Source: Halobacteriales archaeon YIM A00010
GTDB lineage: Archaea > Halobacteriota > Halobacteria > Halobacteriales > Haloarculaceae
DNA length: 64,000 bases
NCBI GenBank assembly: GCA_025041175.1
Contig: JAKCFJ010000001.1
Location: forward strand, 2,187,526-2,251,525
Reading direction: 5' to 3'
Below, piece by piece: positions 8,762-17,534 of the stretch. The notes beneath the pieces are model-generated. The model did no database searches and had not been told where the DNA came from. It worked only from the letters and a program-made list of their open reading frames with translations. Positions within the stretch are counted from its first letter, which is position 1; every line of letters begins with the position of its first letter. A program made the position numbers and the translations under genes.

Positions 8762-9133
8762 GATTGACGCACAGCGTCGGCCCAGTTAAATCATACCACT
8801 GTCGATGCGTGCTGAGAAAACGATCTGTCACCATTTGATTCACCCCTCAGATGACTGATTAAACCCCCGATCGTTTCCACTCCAGACCCAGCACCTCCCA
8901 CCGATTCGTAGACGTAACCTTCACTTTCACGCCGGTCTAAGAACCGTTATTGAGCAGGCGCGCAGGATACCAAACGTGCAGCCCACAACCCGTAGAGCTA
9001 CGTGTGATCACAGTATCACATACGTCCCAAGCCGTAGCGTTGAAATGACTTGCAGTCGGACCGGCCTTTCATCGATGATTCGAACCCACGACCAGCACCG
9101 AGTCGCCATCCCTTCCCGCACGGAGCGCACAGT
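8762..9133. other. Gap upstream of ribonucleotide reductase with a near-palindrome
   Basis: Holds no credible gene. At 9000-9025 an interrupted palindrome is visible: ACGTGTGAT, a 6-base centre, then ATCACA followed by TACGT. It lies about 110 bp before the reductase ATG and could be an operator. It does not match the bacterial NrdR box, and no cobalamin-riboswitch-like conserved box was seen. Confidence 0.4.
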
Positions 9134-12100
9134 ATGAGCCAGCCACAACAGTCCGCAGAGGAGATCACCCTGCCGATCAAGCGAACTGAAGAAGAGACAC
9201 TCGAAGGACGGATGACCGAAAACGCGTACAACAACATCCTGCCAGCGCGCTACCTGCGCAAGGATGCTGACGGTGCGCTCGTCGAGTCCCAAGAGGAACT
9301 GTTCGAGCGGATCGCAGAGAACATCGCGCTCTCCGAAGCGGTGTTCGAAAGCCAACGGCGGGATATCGAGATCACCGTCCAGCCCGACCAACTGAAACCG
9401 GACCACCCGCGCCGCGACGAACTCGCCGCCGAAGTGTTCGGCGCCGGCGTGACGGTCGAGGACGACGACGAAACCACGCTTTCCGTCTACAACGTCAACA
9501 AGTTCGCCTACGAAACGGTCGTCCCCGAACTCCCGACGGAGATCGCTGACCACGTCGAATCCACCGCCAGCACGTTCCGTGAGCTGATGGAGCGCCTTTC
9601 TTTCATCCCGAACTCGCCGACGATCATGAACGCCGGCGACGAACTCCAACAGCTCTCTGCCTGTTTCGTGATGTCGCCGGACGACGACCTGACCGATATT
9701 CACGAAACGGCAAAAAACGCTGCAGAAGTCTTTCAGAGCGGCGGCGGCTGCGGGTATGCGTTCTGGCAGCTCAGACCCTATGGAGACCCCGTTGGCTCGA
9801 CTGGCGGCATCGCCTCGGGACCAATTACCTTTATGCGGACGTACGATCAATTGTGTGAGACGATCGCCCAGGGCGGCACCCGTCGGGGGGCGCAGATGGG
9901 CGTCATGCGCGTCTCCCATCCCGACGTCATCGAGTTCATCCATTCGAAAAACAAGGACGTTTCGCTGGCCCACTGTCTCCGCCTGAACGATCCCGACGAT
10001 TACACGTACACCTCCTTTTCGGAGGCGCTCGAAGAGGCCCGCGGACTCATCGACGAGGACGGCCGCGTGCCCAAACACCTGCGCAACGCGGTCGAGGGGC
10101 ATCTGTCGAACTTCAACATCTCCGTCGGCGTCACGGACGGATTCATGGAAGCGCTGTATGCGGGCGAGGAGTTCACGTTTACCAACCCGCGAACCGGCGA
10201 GCCACACACCGCTACCGCCGAAACCAAGGAGATGTACGAGCGCTACGATCTCGGCGAACACATCGAGATCGGTGAAGAGCTGTCGATCCCAGCCGAGCTC
10301 ATCTGGGAGCGCATCATCGACGGCGCACACGAAAACGGCGAACCCGGCGTGATCTACCTCGAACGGGTGAACAAAGAACACTCCTTCGACGTGGAAGAAC
10401 ACCCCGACCACGAGATTTTAGCAACAAATCCATGCGTGACGGGGGATACGCTCATCAGCACCGAGCACGGATTGGTTCCGGCTGAAGAGCTGTACGAGCA
10501 GGGTGTCGCCACCGACGTCGTCGTCGACGGACGGCTGAGCGAAGATGGCACAAAAGAAGCCAGCAGCGTCTACAAAACCGGCGAGAAGGACGTGTACGAG
10601 CTGACCACCGAGGAAGGGTACGAACTCCGGCTCACCGCTGATCACCGCGTGATGACCGATTCGGGTTGGGTCGAAGCTCAGAACCTCGACACCGGTTCCG
10701 ACGTCCACATTCAGAACCACAAAGGCGAATTCGGACGGCACGGATCGTCCCAAGAGGGGAGAGTGTTCGGCTGGCTCGTCGGTGATGGTCATCTCAAACA
10801 CGGTGAAGAGCGTGCGGTGTTGAACTTCTACGACGAGGACACCGAGATCTCCGAGCAGTTCGCGGCGGACGTAAACGAGATCGTCCGCGAACCCGTCGGG
10901 AACGCCGACTACGAGATCGGTGTCAACGAAATCAGCCGCAGTGACGACTACCGTGGTGCCCAGGCACTCGAACAACGGATCCGATCCACCCGGCTGTACG
11001 AGGTGGCCGAAGAAGCCGGTTTGACAGAGGAAAAACTGCAGGTACCTGATGCCGTCATGCGCGGTAGCGAAGCGATGGCTCGTGGGTTCTTACAGGCGCT
11101 GTTCACGGCCGATGGCAGCGTACAGGGATCGCAGGAGAAAGGATTCTCCGTGCGACTGTGGAGCACCGGGACCGACCTCCTAAAAGACGTACAGCAGCTG
11201 CTGTTGAACTTCGGAATCAAGAGCACGCTCTACGAAGATCGAAAATCAGCAGGGACGAAGAAACTGCCCGACGGCAACGGTAGCACGACGTCGTACGACG
11301 TGAAAGCGGGACACGAGCTCGCGATCACCTCGAGTGATCTGCTCCGATTCGACGAGGAGATCGGATTCCTGCTCGAAACGAAAAACGAGAAGCTGCAAAG
11401 CTGCGTCGAGAGCTACGGACGCGGTCCATATCTGGGCCGGTACGAAGCCACGGTCGAGTCGGTCAAACCTGACGGTCACGAGGCAGTGTACGATCTGACT
11501 GAGCCGGACACCCACTCGTTCATCGCCAACGGTATTACTGTCCATAATTGCGGAGAACAACCGTTGGAGGAGTACGAGGCGTGCAACCTCGGGCACATCA
11601 ACCTCTCGACACTCGCTGCGCGCGATGCACCCGACTGGCGGGTGTGGGCGGACGAACACGCAGCGGAGTACGACTCACAGGAGGCGGCAGTCGAGGCGTT
11701 CCTCGAAGAGGCGATCGACACGGCGGAGTTCGATCGGCGTATCGAGTTGGGCACGCGCTTTTTGGAGAACGTGGTGACGATGTCGGATTTCCCGGTCCGT
11801 GAGATCGAGGAGAAAGTCCGGGAGATGCGGAAGATCGGACTCGGAATCATGGGGCTGGCACAGCTGTACATCCAGCTGGGAATCGGGTACGGTTCGGACG
11901 TGGGCAACGAGGTGGCCCGCCAGCTCATGGTCCACATCAACCACCACTCGAAATGGACCTCCCACGAACTGGCCCAAGAGCGCGGGAGCTTCGACGACTG
12001 GGACGACTCGAAGTACGCGAATCCGCTCGAATACCAGGAGTGGTTCGAGCACCAGACCGGGCTGTCGGCCGAGGAGTGGGAAGAGGGCTTCCCGATCCGG

Positions 12101-13333
12101 AACCACAACACGGTAACGATTGCGCCCACCGGAACGACCTCGATGGTTGGAAACACGACGGGTGGGTGTGAGCCGATCTACAACGTCGCCTACTACAAGA
12201 ACGTCTCCGACGACGTGCAGGGCGACGAGATGCTCGTGGAGTTCGACGACTACTTCCTGCGCGTGTTGGAGGCCAACGACATCGACGTCGAAACGGTGAA
12301 GGCCGAAGCAACCGAGCAGATGGCGAACAACGAGTTCAACGGCGTGGATTCGTTGTCGACGGTGCCCAGCGCCATCAGCGAGCTGTTCGTTGTCACCGCC
12401 GACGTTACGGCCAAAGAACACGCCGCCGTCCAGTGTGCCTGTCAGGACGGGGTAGATTCCTCGATATCGAAGACGGTGAACGCACCGAACGACTCCACGA
12501 TGGAAGACGCAAAGGAGGTGTTCGAGTACATCTACGACCACGGTGGGAAAGGCGTCACCTACTACCGGGATGGCACGCGTTCGAAGCAGGTGTTGACGAC
12601 GCGCGCCGACAACGCGGAGTTCGCCGACGAGCGCGAAGCCGCAGCGACGATCGTCGAACAGATCCACGAGGTGTTCGGTAACGTTGAGGCGTTCCTCGAC
12701 AACGAGAGCGTCAGGGACGAACTCGAAACGGACATCGAGAACCTGCTCAAGGGTCGGGCCGGCAGCGCGTACGCGCGCGAGCGGCCACGGCCGAACGTGC
12801 TGTCGGGCGTAACCCAGCGCATCGACACCGGCTACGGAAAGATATACGTCAACATTAACGAGGACGAGAACGGCGAGCCGTTCGAGCTGTTCGCCACGAT
12901 CGGCAACTCGGGAGGCTTCACCGCATCCTTCACCGAGGGGTTGGCCAAAACCATCAGCTACGCGCTGCGCTCGGGCGTCGATCCCAACGAGATCGCCGAA
13001 GATCTCCAGGGCATCCGCAGCCCGAAGGTCGCGTGGGACAAAGGCGAACAGATCAACTCCATTCCGGACGCGATCGGCGTCGCGATGCGGCGGTATCTCG
13101 ACGACGAGATCAGTAAACCCTACCCGCAACAGCAACACCTGACGGAAGTCGCCGAGTCTGCATCAGCGGAGGCTGACTCCGAGAACCGGTCGGTGGACAC
13201 CGCCGACACATCCGACACCCAATCGCTCATCGACGCCGGGGAAAACCCCGAATGCCCCGACTGTGGCTCGATGGCGTTGTACTTCAGCGAAGGCTGCAAA
13301 ACCTGTGAGAACTGCGGCTGGTCGGAGTGTTGA
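9134..13333 (+). CDS. B12-dependent ribonucleoside-diphosphate reductase with intein
   Basis: Class II (adenosylcobalamin) reductase that makes deoxyribonucleotides from ribonucleotides. The host protein is interrupted at NPC/GEQPL, the conserved active-site strand, by a 372-residue intein (codons 434-805). Either side reads as one enzyme: SPTIMNAG, QSGGGCGYAF, TRRGAQMG before it and EYEACNLGHIN, APTGTTSMVGNT after it. The C-terminus has a zinc-finger-like tail, CPDCG and CKTCENCGWSEC, typical of archaeal class II enzymes. The ATG at 9134 is used; the frame runs 28 codons further upstream without similarity. The gene is single, so reducing partners must be elsewhere. Confidence 0.93.
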   Translation: MSQPQQSAEEITLPIKRTEEETLEGRMTENAYNNILPARYLRKDADGALVESQEELFERIAENIALSEAVFESQRRDIEITVQPDQLKPDHPRRDELAAEVFGAGVTVEDDDETTLSVYNVNKFAYETVVPELPTEIADHVESTASTFRELMERLSFIPNSPTIMNAGDELQQLSACFVMSPDDDLTDIHETAKNAAEVFQSGGGCGYAFWQLRPYGDPVGSTGGIASGPITFMRTYDQLCETIAQGGTRRGAQMGVMRVSHPDVIEFIHSKNKDVSLAHCLRLNDPDDYTYTSFSEALEEARGLIDEDGRVPKHLRNAVEGHLSNFNISVGVTDGFMEALYAGEEFTFTNPRTGEPHTATAETKEMYERYDLGEHIEIGEELSIPAELIWERIIDGAHENGEPGVIYLERVNKEHSFDVEEHPDHEILATNPCVTGDTLISTEHGLVPAEELYEQGVATDVVVDGRLSEDGTKEASSVYKTGEKDVYELTTEEGYELRLTADHRVMTDSGWVEAQNLDTGSDVHIQNHKGEFGRHGSSQEGRVFGWLVGDGHLKHGEERAVLNFYDEDTEISEQFAADVNEIVREPVGNADYEIGVNEISRSDDYRGAQALEQRIRSTRLYEVAEEAGLTEEKLQVPDAVMRGSEAMARGFLQALFTADGSVQGSQEKGFSVRLWSTGTDLLKDVQQLLLNFGIKSTLYEDRKSAGTKKLPDGNGSTTSYDVKAGHELAITSSDLLRFDEEIGFLLETKNEKLQSCVESYGRGPYLGRYEATVESVKPDGHEAVYDLTEPDTHSFIANGITVHNCGEQPLEEYEACNLGHINLSTLAARDAPDWRVWADEHAAEYDSQEAAVEAFLEEAIDTAEFDRRIELGTRFLENVVTMSDFPVREIEEKVREMRKIGLGIMGLAQLYIQLGIGYGSDVGNEVARQLMVHINHHSKWTSHELAQERGSFDDWDDSKYANPLEYQEWFEHQTGLSAEEWEEGFPIRNHNTVTIAPTGTTSMVGNTTGGCEPIYNVAYYKNVSDDVQGDEMLVEFDDYFLRVLEANDIDVETVKAEATEQMANNEFNGVDSLSTVPSAISELFVVTADVTAKEHAAVQCACQDGVDSSISKTVNAPNDSTMEDAKEVFEYIYDHGGKGVTYYRDGTRSKQVLTTRADNAEFADEREAAATIVEQIHEVFGNVEAFLDNESVRDELETDIENLLKGRAGSAYARERPRPNVLSGVTQRIDTGYGKIYVNINEDENGEPFELFATIGNSGGFTASFTEGLAKTISYALRSGVDPNEIAEDLQGIRSPKVAWDKGEQINSIPDAIGVAMRRYLDDEISKPYPQQQHLTEVAESASAEADSENRSVDTADTSDTQSLIDAGENPECPDCGSMALYFSEGCKTCENCGWSEC
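10433..11548 (+). mobile_element. Intein with LAGLIDADG homing endonuclease
   Basis: An in-frame 372-codon insert. It starts at Cys (CVTGDTLIST, splicing block A), has TADHRVMT (block B), ends in GITVHN, and is followed by the host Cys of CGEQPL, as protein splicing needs. Two LAGLIDADG-type helices are present (VFGWLVGDGHL and RGFLQALFTADGS), each ending in an Asp-Gly, so the homing endonuclease looks intact. Removing the insert restores the reductase motif NPCGEQPLEEY exactly. Confidence 0.93.
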
Positions 13334-13401
13334 TCTGAGTCAATCGGCCACCGCGCCACTGGCATCGAAAGCGTTTGTTCGCAGGAATCCCTCTATGCGG
13401 T

Positions 13402-13521
13402 ATGGACGGAGCCGGAGGCCGCCCGTGTCCGGTCTGTGAAGAGCCGATGATCCACCGCCACTGCAAGTACGTCTGTCCACATCACGGGATCGTCTACGAC
13501 TGTGCCGACACGTTTTGGTGA
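13402..13521 (+). CDS. 39-residue zinc-finger protein (HVO_2523 type)
   Basis: A very short gene that reads MDGAGGRPCPVCEEP then MIHRHCKYVCPHHG and ends CADTFW. It has two Cys pairs plus His residues for one or two zinc sites, and matches from memory the HVO_2523 family of haloarchaeal micro-proteins. The function is unknown. It follows the reductase gene by 68 bp in the same direction. Its stop codon lies inside the first repeat unit of a hairpin array, and its last 8 coding bases reappear as a hairpin arm downstream. Confidence 0.8.
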   Translation: MDGAGGRPCPVCEEPMIHRHCKYVCPHHGIVYDCADTFW

Positions 13522-13630
13522 CGTTCACGAGAGCAAGCTCTCGTGGGCCAGCCAAAACGCTTCGCGTTTTGGCGACGTTCACAAGATCAAAGATCTTGTG
13601 AGCCAACCGGAACTCGGAGAGTTCCGGTGA
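13511..13630. repeat. Hairpin array 1 (four 9-bp hairpins)
   Basis: Four adjacent perfect hairpins: 13526-13545 (CACGAGAGC, loop AA), 13552-13572 (CCAAAACGC, loop TTC), 13580-13600 (CACAAGATC, loop AAA) and 13607-13627 (CCGGAACTC, loop GGA). All have 9-bp stems. Spacers alternate between a GACGT type and a GCCA type. Stem sequences are unrelated. CGTTTTGG at the end of the preceding gene recurs as the right arm of the second hairpin. Confidence 0.9.
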
Positions 13631-13702
13631 CGTGGTGGACAGCAAACGCTTGCGCCGGGGAGCGAACAAATCATTATTCTGCGGGAGGATGTACAGGGTG
13701 AT

Positions 13703-14059
13703 GTGACCGACGACCCGGTGGAACTCGGCGTCCAACTGCTCGAACGGCTCGAACACGCGGAGCTGTCGCTCGCAGAAACCATCGATCGGCTGGAGACGAT
13801 CACGAGCCACCCCGCCACGACGCGCGAAATTCTAGAAACCGCTCGAGCGCGTGGTGTGATCGAGCGGGATGGGGACACCGTTACGCCGACCGAGGGCCAG
13901 TTCCTCCGATTCCAGAGCGAAGTGTTCACGAAGGAGGGAGAGTTCACTTGCCAGCGGTGTGGCGCGAGTATCTCGACAGGCCATTTCATGCGCCTCCCGG
14001 CCGGAGAGCACGGTCCCTTCGGCTCGACCTGCATCCGAAAAGTAACCGGCCGGGAATGA
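13703..14059 (+). CDS. DUF5830-like protein
   Basis: A 118-residue protein that I match from memory to the haloarchaeal DUF5830 family; the function is unknown. The N-terminal half is helical and resembles a winged-helix region (LSLAETIDRLETI, TREILETARARGVI). The C-terminal part has CQRCG and STCIRKVTGRE, likely a zinc ribbon. It starts with GTG, preceded by a purine-rich GGGTGAT. The TGA stop supplies the first A of a MITE-like element (14059-14167). Confidence 0.7.
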   Translation: MTDDPVELGVQLLERLEHAELSLAETIDRLETITSHPATTREILETARARGVIERDGDTVTPTEGQFLRFQSEVFTKEGEFTCQRCGASISTGHFMRLPAGEHGPFGSTCIRKVTGRE

Positions 14060-14167
14060 TACTGTCGGTCATAGGCCTGTCACCATGGGGTGGCCTGTTC
14101 GATATAGTCCTCGCCACGAGAACCCATTCACACCACTATGGAGTGACGTAATTATGACCGACAGTAT
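14059..14167. mobile_element. MITE-like element A (109 bp)
   Basis: Perfect 14-bp terminal inverted repeats ATACTGTCGGTCAT / ATGACCGACAGTAT enclose 81 bp with no coding content. The same ends bound the element at 42250-42352 and occur singly at 7358. The left end starts on the last base of the upstream stop codon. No clear target duplication was found. Confidence 0.8.
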
Positions 14168-14201
14168 GAACCAACGACAGCGGTGGCTCGACATGAGAAG
14201 G

Positions 14202-14206
14202 TTAAA
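14202..14206 (+). promoter_or_regulatory. TATA-like box of tRNA-Met
   Basis: TTAAA lies 28-32 bp before the mature 5' end of the tRNA, the usual archaeal distance. A purine-rich GAGGAGGA follows. The box lies just beyond the right end of MITE-like element A. Confidence 0.5.
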
Positions 14207-14233
14207 GAGGAGGAATGCGGTAGGAGCAAGTGA

Positions 14234-14374
14234 GCCCGGGTGGCTTAGCTGGACATAGCGCCGCACTCATAGGGTTACGAGACCGTGCGGTACCAACCGC
14301 ATCCCACTGAGGTCGTGCCGAGGCCTCGTACCTGGGATATGCGGAGATCGTGGGTTCGGAGCCCACCCCGGGCA
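14234..14374 (+). tRNA. tRNA-Met (CAU), with intron
   Basis: Elongator-type tRNA-Met. The acceptor arm GCCCGGG pairs with CCCGGGC before the final A. The anticodon stem CCGCA/TGCGG encloses CAU at 14268-14270. An intron of about 67 bases (14272-14338) splits the gene one base after the anticodon, the canonical archaeal position cut by the tRNA-splicing endonuclease. Haloarchaeal elongator tRNA-Met commonly has such an intron. The T-arm is GTGGG-TTCGGAG-CCCAC. CCA is not encoded. Confidence 0.93.
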
Positions 14375-14473
14375 TACTTTAAAAATTCGACACACTATTG
14401 CGATTTCAGTGTATAAAATACTTCTACAGCACTCGCTACTCCGGGAGATTGCCGTCATGTTTGAAGGTAGTAT

Positions 14474-14836
14474 TTAGGAAATGTCATCCTCGAGATCGAA
14501 GTCCTCTGAGCCTGCGACCAGCACAACCGCCTCCTTTGCTGGAGCGTACATCGTCATTTCTGTTCCCGTTTCCGAATACCCGACGCCGGCTGGCTCGATG
14601 AGACCGGCGTCCTCTAACTTCGTAAGGTGGTAGTGAACGTTCTGAAGGGAAGTATCGATTATCTCTTGGATTTCTGTTGAAATTGATGGTTTCTTATAGA
14701 TAATCGACAGTATTTTCCGTGTCGTCGAGGCTGCCAACACCTCGAACGCTATGTCGGCTACATCATCATCCAACTCGATGATTCTCGGATCGTCTGGAGA
14801 GACCTGCACCTCTCCCTGTAGTGGTAGTAAGCTCAT
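14474..14836 (-). CDS. ArsR-like winged-helix regulator
   Basis: A 120-residue protein with one winged helix-turn-helix domain: STTRKILSIIYKKPSISTEIQEIIDTSLQNVHYHLTKLEDAGLI at about residues 36-80 has the ArsR/HTH_20 pattern, where the recognition helix follows the Ser/Leu-Gln-Asn turn. The C-terminal tail is acidic. The ATG at 14836 is used; an upstream in-frame ATG at 14914 adds residues from AT-rich DNA. It faces tRNA-Met. The target is unknown; an autoregulatory role is common in such proteins. Confidence 0.7.
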   Translation of the reverse strand: MSLLPLQGEVQVSPDDPRIIELDDDVADIAFEVLAASTTRKILSIIYKKPSISTEIQEIIDTSLQNVHYHLTKLEDAGLIEPAGVGYSETGTEMTMYAPAKEAVVLVAGSEDFDLEDDIS

Positions 14837-15367
14837 CTTATATAGATACACAACTATTGTATTTAAACCTTGTATACTAATACAATTTATTAGCGTATTT
14901 ATATGTCTTACCAACAGCTTCTGATTGATAAGTAAATTCTGAAAAACGCCGTTTAGTCGGAAAAGATGCCCTGTAACCGATGATTGTCGAGATATGCTAT
15001 TCTCTATGATAAAAATGAATGTTGTCGTTATCCGATACGTTGGTACAGATGACGGGGGGATTCAGTACAACCACATATATTTTCAGTAGCTATTGATGAC
15101 GGCTTCCGTGAAGACCGCGAGCGCGACCTCGCTGCTGTCGTTCTCTTGGGGATGGACAACACGGAGGGCGGGACAGCCCCACGCTTCCGTAGGCAACGGG
15201 GTCAGTGAAGCCTGGAGGTACTCACTCCTGGACGTGGCTGGTATATGCACCGAATAATTATTACATATACCAGCATAATCATGATACATGTACCGGAGTT
15301 GCCGAACACAGCGCGCCGACTACTTCGCTTACGAACGACCATTCACGGTGTTTGGACGGGTGGGTCG
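14837..15367. other. 531-bp gap: AT-rich, with a GC-rich island
   Basis: The first 240 bp are AT-rich with no gene. Positions about 15100-15235 are clearly GC-richer and open on the minus strand (15083-15289). The frame resembles no family I can name; it could be the decayed 3' end of an insertion sequence. An imperfect hairpin (CCTGGAG / CTCCTGG) lies at about 15211-15231. Confidence 0.35.
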
Positions 15368-15562
15368 ATGATCGCTTCCGTTGCTCACCCCGTTCTTCAG
15401 ATGGGGGGCGGTCAGTTCGCCTCGCTCGCAGTCGTGTTCGTCATTCTCGCGCTCGTTGCGTACTTCCTCGGCGCGCGGGGGATTGCGGGACTGACGATGA
15501 GAATCGCGTACATACTCATCATCATCTTCATCGTGCTAGCGATCCTCTCGTTTTTCCTGTGA
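15368..15562 (+). CDS. DUF1328-like small membrane protein
   Basis: A 64-residue protein with two hydrophobic helices joined by a Gly-rich turn (LGARGIAGL), the layout of the DUF1328/YtjA family: a first helix of Val/Ile/Leu, a GIAG turn, a second helix rich in Ile. The function is unknown. The ATG at 15368 is used, because the upstream 41 in-frame codons have no hydrophobic or conserved content. It ends 67 bp before the dehydrogenase gene, in the same direction. Confidence 0.65.
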   Translation: MIASVAHPVLQMGGGQFASLAVVFVILALVAYFLGARGIAGLTMRIAYILIIIFIVLAILSFFL

Positions 15563-15629
15563 GAACGGGGCATGAGGCCCGTTCTCTGGTAAACGCTTTT
15601 GTCGTGGCTTTCTCACGTACCACAGGGTA

Positions 15630-16679
15630 ATGACAGATGTTACCAACGAGAGACGTGAGGAGACCGTCGGGGTCGTCGGTGCCGGGCGCGTCGGTCAGTG
15701 GTTCGTGCGGAAGCTGGTGAGGGCCGGCTATGAGCCGGTCGTGTTCGACGTGGACCCAAAAGCAGTGGCCGAAGCCATCGATCGCGGCGGGACCGCCGGC
15801 AATCATCCCGCGGACGTAGCGACTCAGGCCGATGTCATCGTTCTCGCGCTGCCGACCAAAGCGGATGTCGAGACCGTGATGGAAGGAACGGACGGCATCC
15901 TCGCTATCCTCGAATCAGGACAGGTCGTCATCGACACGGGAACGACGCCCCCGGATGTCGCCGTCCACTACCAGAAGATATGCCACGAGCGCGGTGCCGG
16001 ATACGTCGATTGTGGAATCACGCGCCACGGACCGGGCGCATCGGATCGCGGGGACGAACCGAGCTACACGATGTTCGTCGGCGGAGACGCTGGTGATTAC
16101 GAACAGATAAAACCGGTTATCGAAGCTCTCAGTAACACACACGAATTTTTCGAGGGGATCGGAAACGGCCACACCGTCAAGATGGCGGTCGTGCTCCGAG
16201 CGACCTGTCGAGCAGCGATGGCTGCGGAGGTGTGTGAATTTCTTTCGAACAACGCGATCGATCCCGGGCGTGTGGTGTCGCTGCTCGACTGGGAGGTTCC
16301 CGAACCGTACGTCGATCCGTCGTATTTCACGGCTCGGGGCTTCGAGCGGGCCGTCCACACCGACGACGGCGACACTGAAGCGCGTGGATTCGGTGTCGAT
16401 CGGGGTGCTCGTGCTCGACTGGAAACGTCGGAGTGGGCGAAAGACCCAGCAAACGCGCTCGCAACCGCCCACGCGTCGGGCAGCCACGTGCCGATGTTGA
16501 CCGCGGCGTTTCAGGTGGTGCGGCTCACCGAACGGTACGGCGCTGCACTCACGGACCACGACCTCGAATTCGGATCTACGGAGTGGCGGCTGTTTCACCT
16601 CCGCTCGGTGTATCGGGCGCTCGCCCGACCCCAAGAGGAGTGGCGCAGGCTCAGCCGGTGGACCGACGGTCAGGACTAG
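15630..16679 (+). CDS. NAD(P)-dependent oxidoreductase, hydroxyisobutyrate dehydrogenase type
   Basis: A 349-residue enzyme of the beta-hydroxyacid dehydrogenase family. It has an N-terminal Rossmann fold with GVVGAGRVGQWF (Gly-x-Gly-x-x-Gly) at about residues 13-24, and LALPTKADVE at the end of the cofactor domain. IGNGHTVKMAVV holds the catalytic Lys region, followed by the all-helical C-terminal domain. About 50 residues longer than the classical enzyme; the extra residues lie near the C-terminus. The substrate cannot be read. No operon partner is evident. Confidence 0.75.
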   Translation: MTDVTNERREETVGVVGAGRVGQWFVRKLVRAGYEPVVFDVDPKAVAEAIDRGGTAGNHPADVATQADVIVLALPTKADVETVMEGTDGILAILESGQVVIDTGTTPPDVAVHYQKICHERGAGYVDCGITRHGPGASDRGDEPSYTMFVGGDAGDYEQIKPVIEALSNTHEFFEGIGNGHTVKMAVVLRATCRAAMAAEVCEFLSNNAIDPGRVVSLLDWEVPEPYVDPSYFTARGFERAVHTDDGDTEARGFGVDRGARARLETSEWAKDPANALATAHASGSHVPMLTAAFQVVRLTERYGAALTDHDLEFGSTEWRLFHLRSVYRALARPQEEWRRLSRWTDGQD

Positions 16680-16830
16680 AAGCGTAGTGAGAACGACCAA
16701 GCCACGCAGTAGCAGCGAGACACGTCCCGGCTGGTCCATCTCGATCGTTCCCGAGGAGAGAGATCATGCGTGAAGGCACCGAGACGCACAGTTCCACAAG
16801 GATTTTACTCGATCCATCTGAAAATCGGCC

Positions 16831-17436
16831 ATGCCTGGCCCACGCTTTCTGGAGGGAGAGATCGTGACCCTCCGGCCGATCGAACGGGAAGACATCGATT
16901 TTCTCCACCGCGTCATGAACGACCCGAGGGTGTGGCGGCCCGCAGTCGACATCGATCCAATGAACTACGAACAGGGATCGGAGTTCTTCGAGACTGTGAT
17001 TTCCGATTCCGATGGCGTCCACTGTCTTGCCTGCGATGGGGAGGAACCGCTGGGCGTCGTCTCCCTGACGGGGTCCCAGTACGGCCCGGACGAAACCGTT
17101 CGGTCGCGGGATGCAGAACTCGCCTACTGGTTCGCGCCCGAGCACCACGGAGAGGGGTTTGGGTCGGACGCCGCTGCCCGGATGGTGCAGTACGCCTTCG
17201 AGGACCGGAACCTTCGGCGGGTCAGCGCCCGTGCCGGGAGCTTCAACGACGCCTCGATCGGGCTGCTCGAATCGCTGGGATTCGAACTGGGCAAGACGTT
17301 CCTGCTCGCTACGCTGCGCGGGCGTGCGACTCGCTGGCTCAAATCCAGCTCACCATTCGCTCACTCACAAAGAGTTCGCTCGCTCATGGACTCGCTGGGA
17401 TTCGAACACGAGGGGACCCGGCGTCAGGCGGCGTGA
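16831..17436 (+). CDS. GNAT acetyltransferase, damaged mosaic C-terminus
   Basis: An acetyl-CoA-dependent N-acetyltransferase of the RimJ/RimL-like GNAT group: VTLRPIEREDIDFL at the start, HHGEGFGSDAA as the acetyl-CoA loop, and SIGLLESLGFE near the end. After that motif 40 extra codons intervene, ending in a second SLGFE; the DNA TCGCTGGGATTCGAAC occurs at 17272 and 17392. A TGA at 17434-17436 then stops the frame, yet the same frame continues FRGEYHDMRLYGLLREEW to a natural TGA at 17491-17493, the typical GNAT ending. The gene therefore looks like a recombinant with a nonsense mutation. Activity is doubtful. Confidence 0.7.
   Translation: MPGPRFLEGEIVTLRPIEREDIDFLHRVMNDPRVWRPAVDIDPMNYEQGSEFFETVISDSDGVHCLACDGEEPLGVVSLTGSQYGPDETVRSRDAELAYWFAPEHHGEGFGSDAAARMVQYAFEDRNLRRVSARAGSFNDASIGLLESLGFELGKTFLLATLRGRATRWLKSSSPFAHSQRVRSLMDSLGFEHEGTRRQAA
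17272..17407. repeat. 16-bp direct repeats 120 bp apart within GNAT gene
   Basis: TCGCTGGGATTCGAAC occurs at 17272-17287 and 17392-17407, exactly 40 codons apart and in frame. It codes for the same peptide of the acetyltransferase motif. The spacer has no similarity to the GNAT core. Confidence 0.85.
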
Positions 17437-17534
17437 TTTCGCGGTGAGTATCACGATATGCGCTTGTACGGCCTGCTACGCGAGGAGTGGTGAACGGGTC
17501 TCTCGGAGTGCTTCGAGACTGAGCATGGCGTGGT

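Noticed and set aside
8762-9133. Cobalamin riboswitch before the B12-dependent reductase
   Set aside because: No B12-box-like conserved core or matching stems were found.
11675-13138. Long open minus-strand frame inside the ribonucleotide reductase
   Set aside because: Antisense to conserved coding motifs; no family-like sequence, and codon bias explains it.
15083-15289. Possible 3' end of an IS200/605 tnpB gene
   Set aside because: The residues do not match any TnpB motif I can name with confidence; only position and GC content hint at it.
17392-17407. GATTCGAAC looked like the reverse of a tRNA T-loop, so an integrase attachment site
   Set aside because: The flanking bases do not form a T-stem and the sequence is explained as codons for SLGFE.
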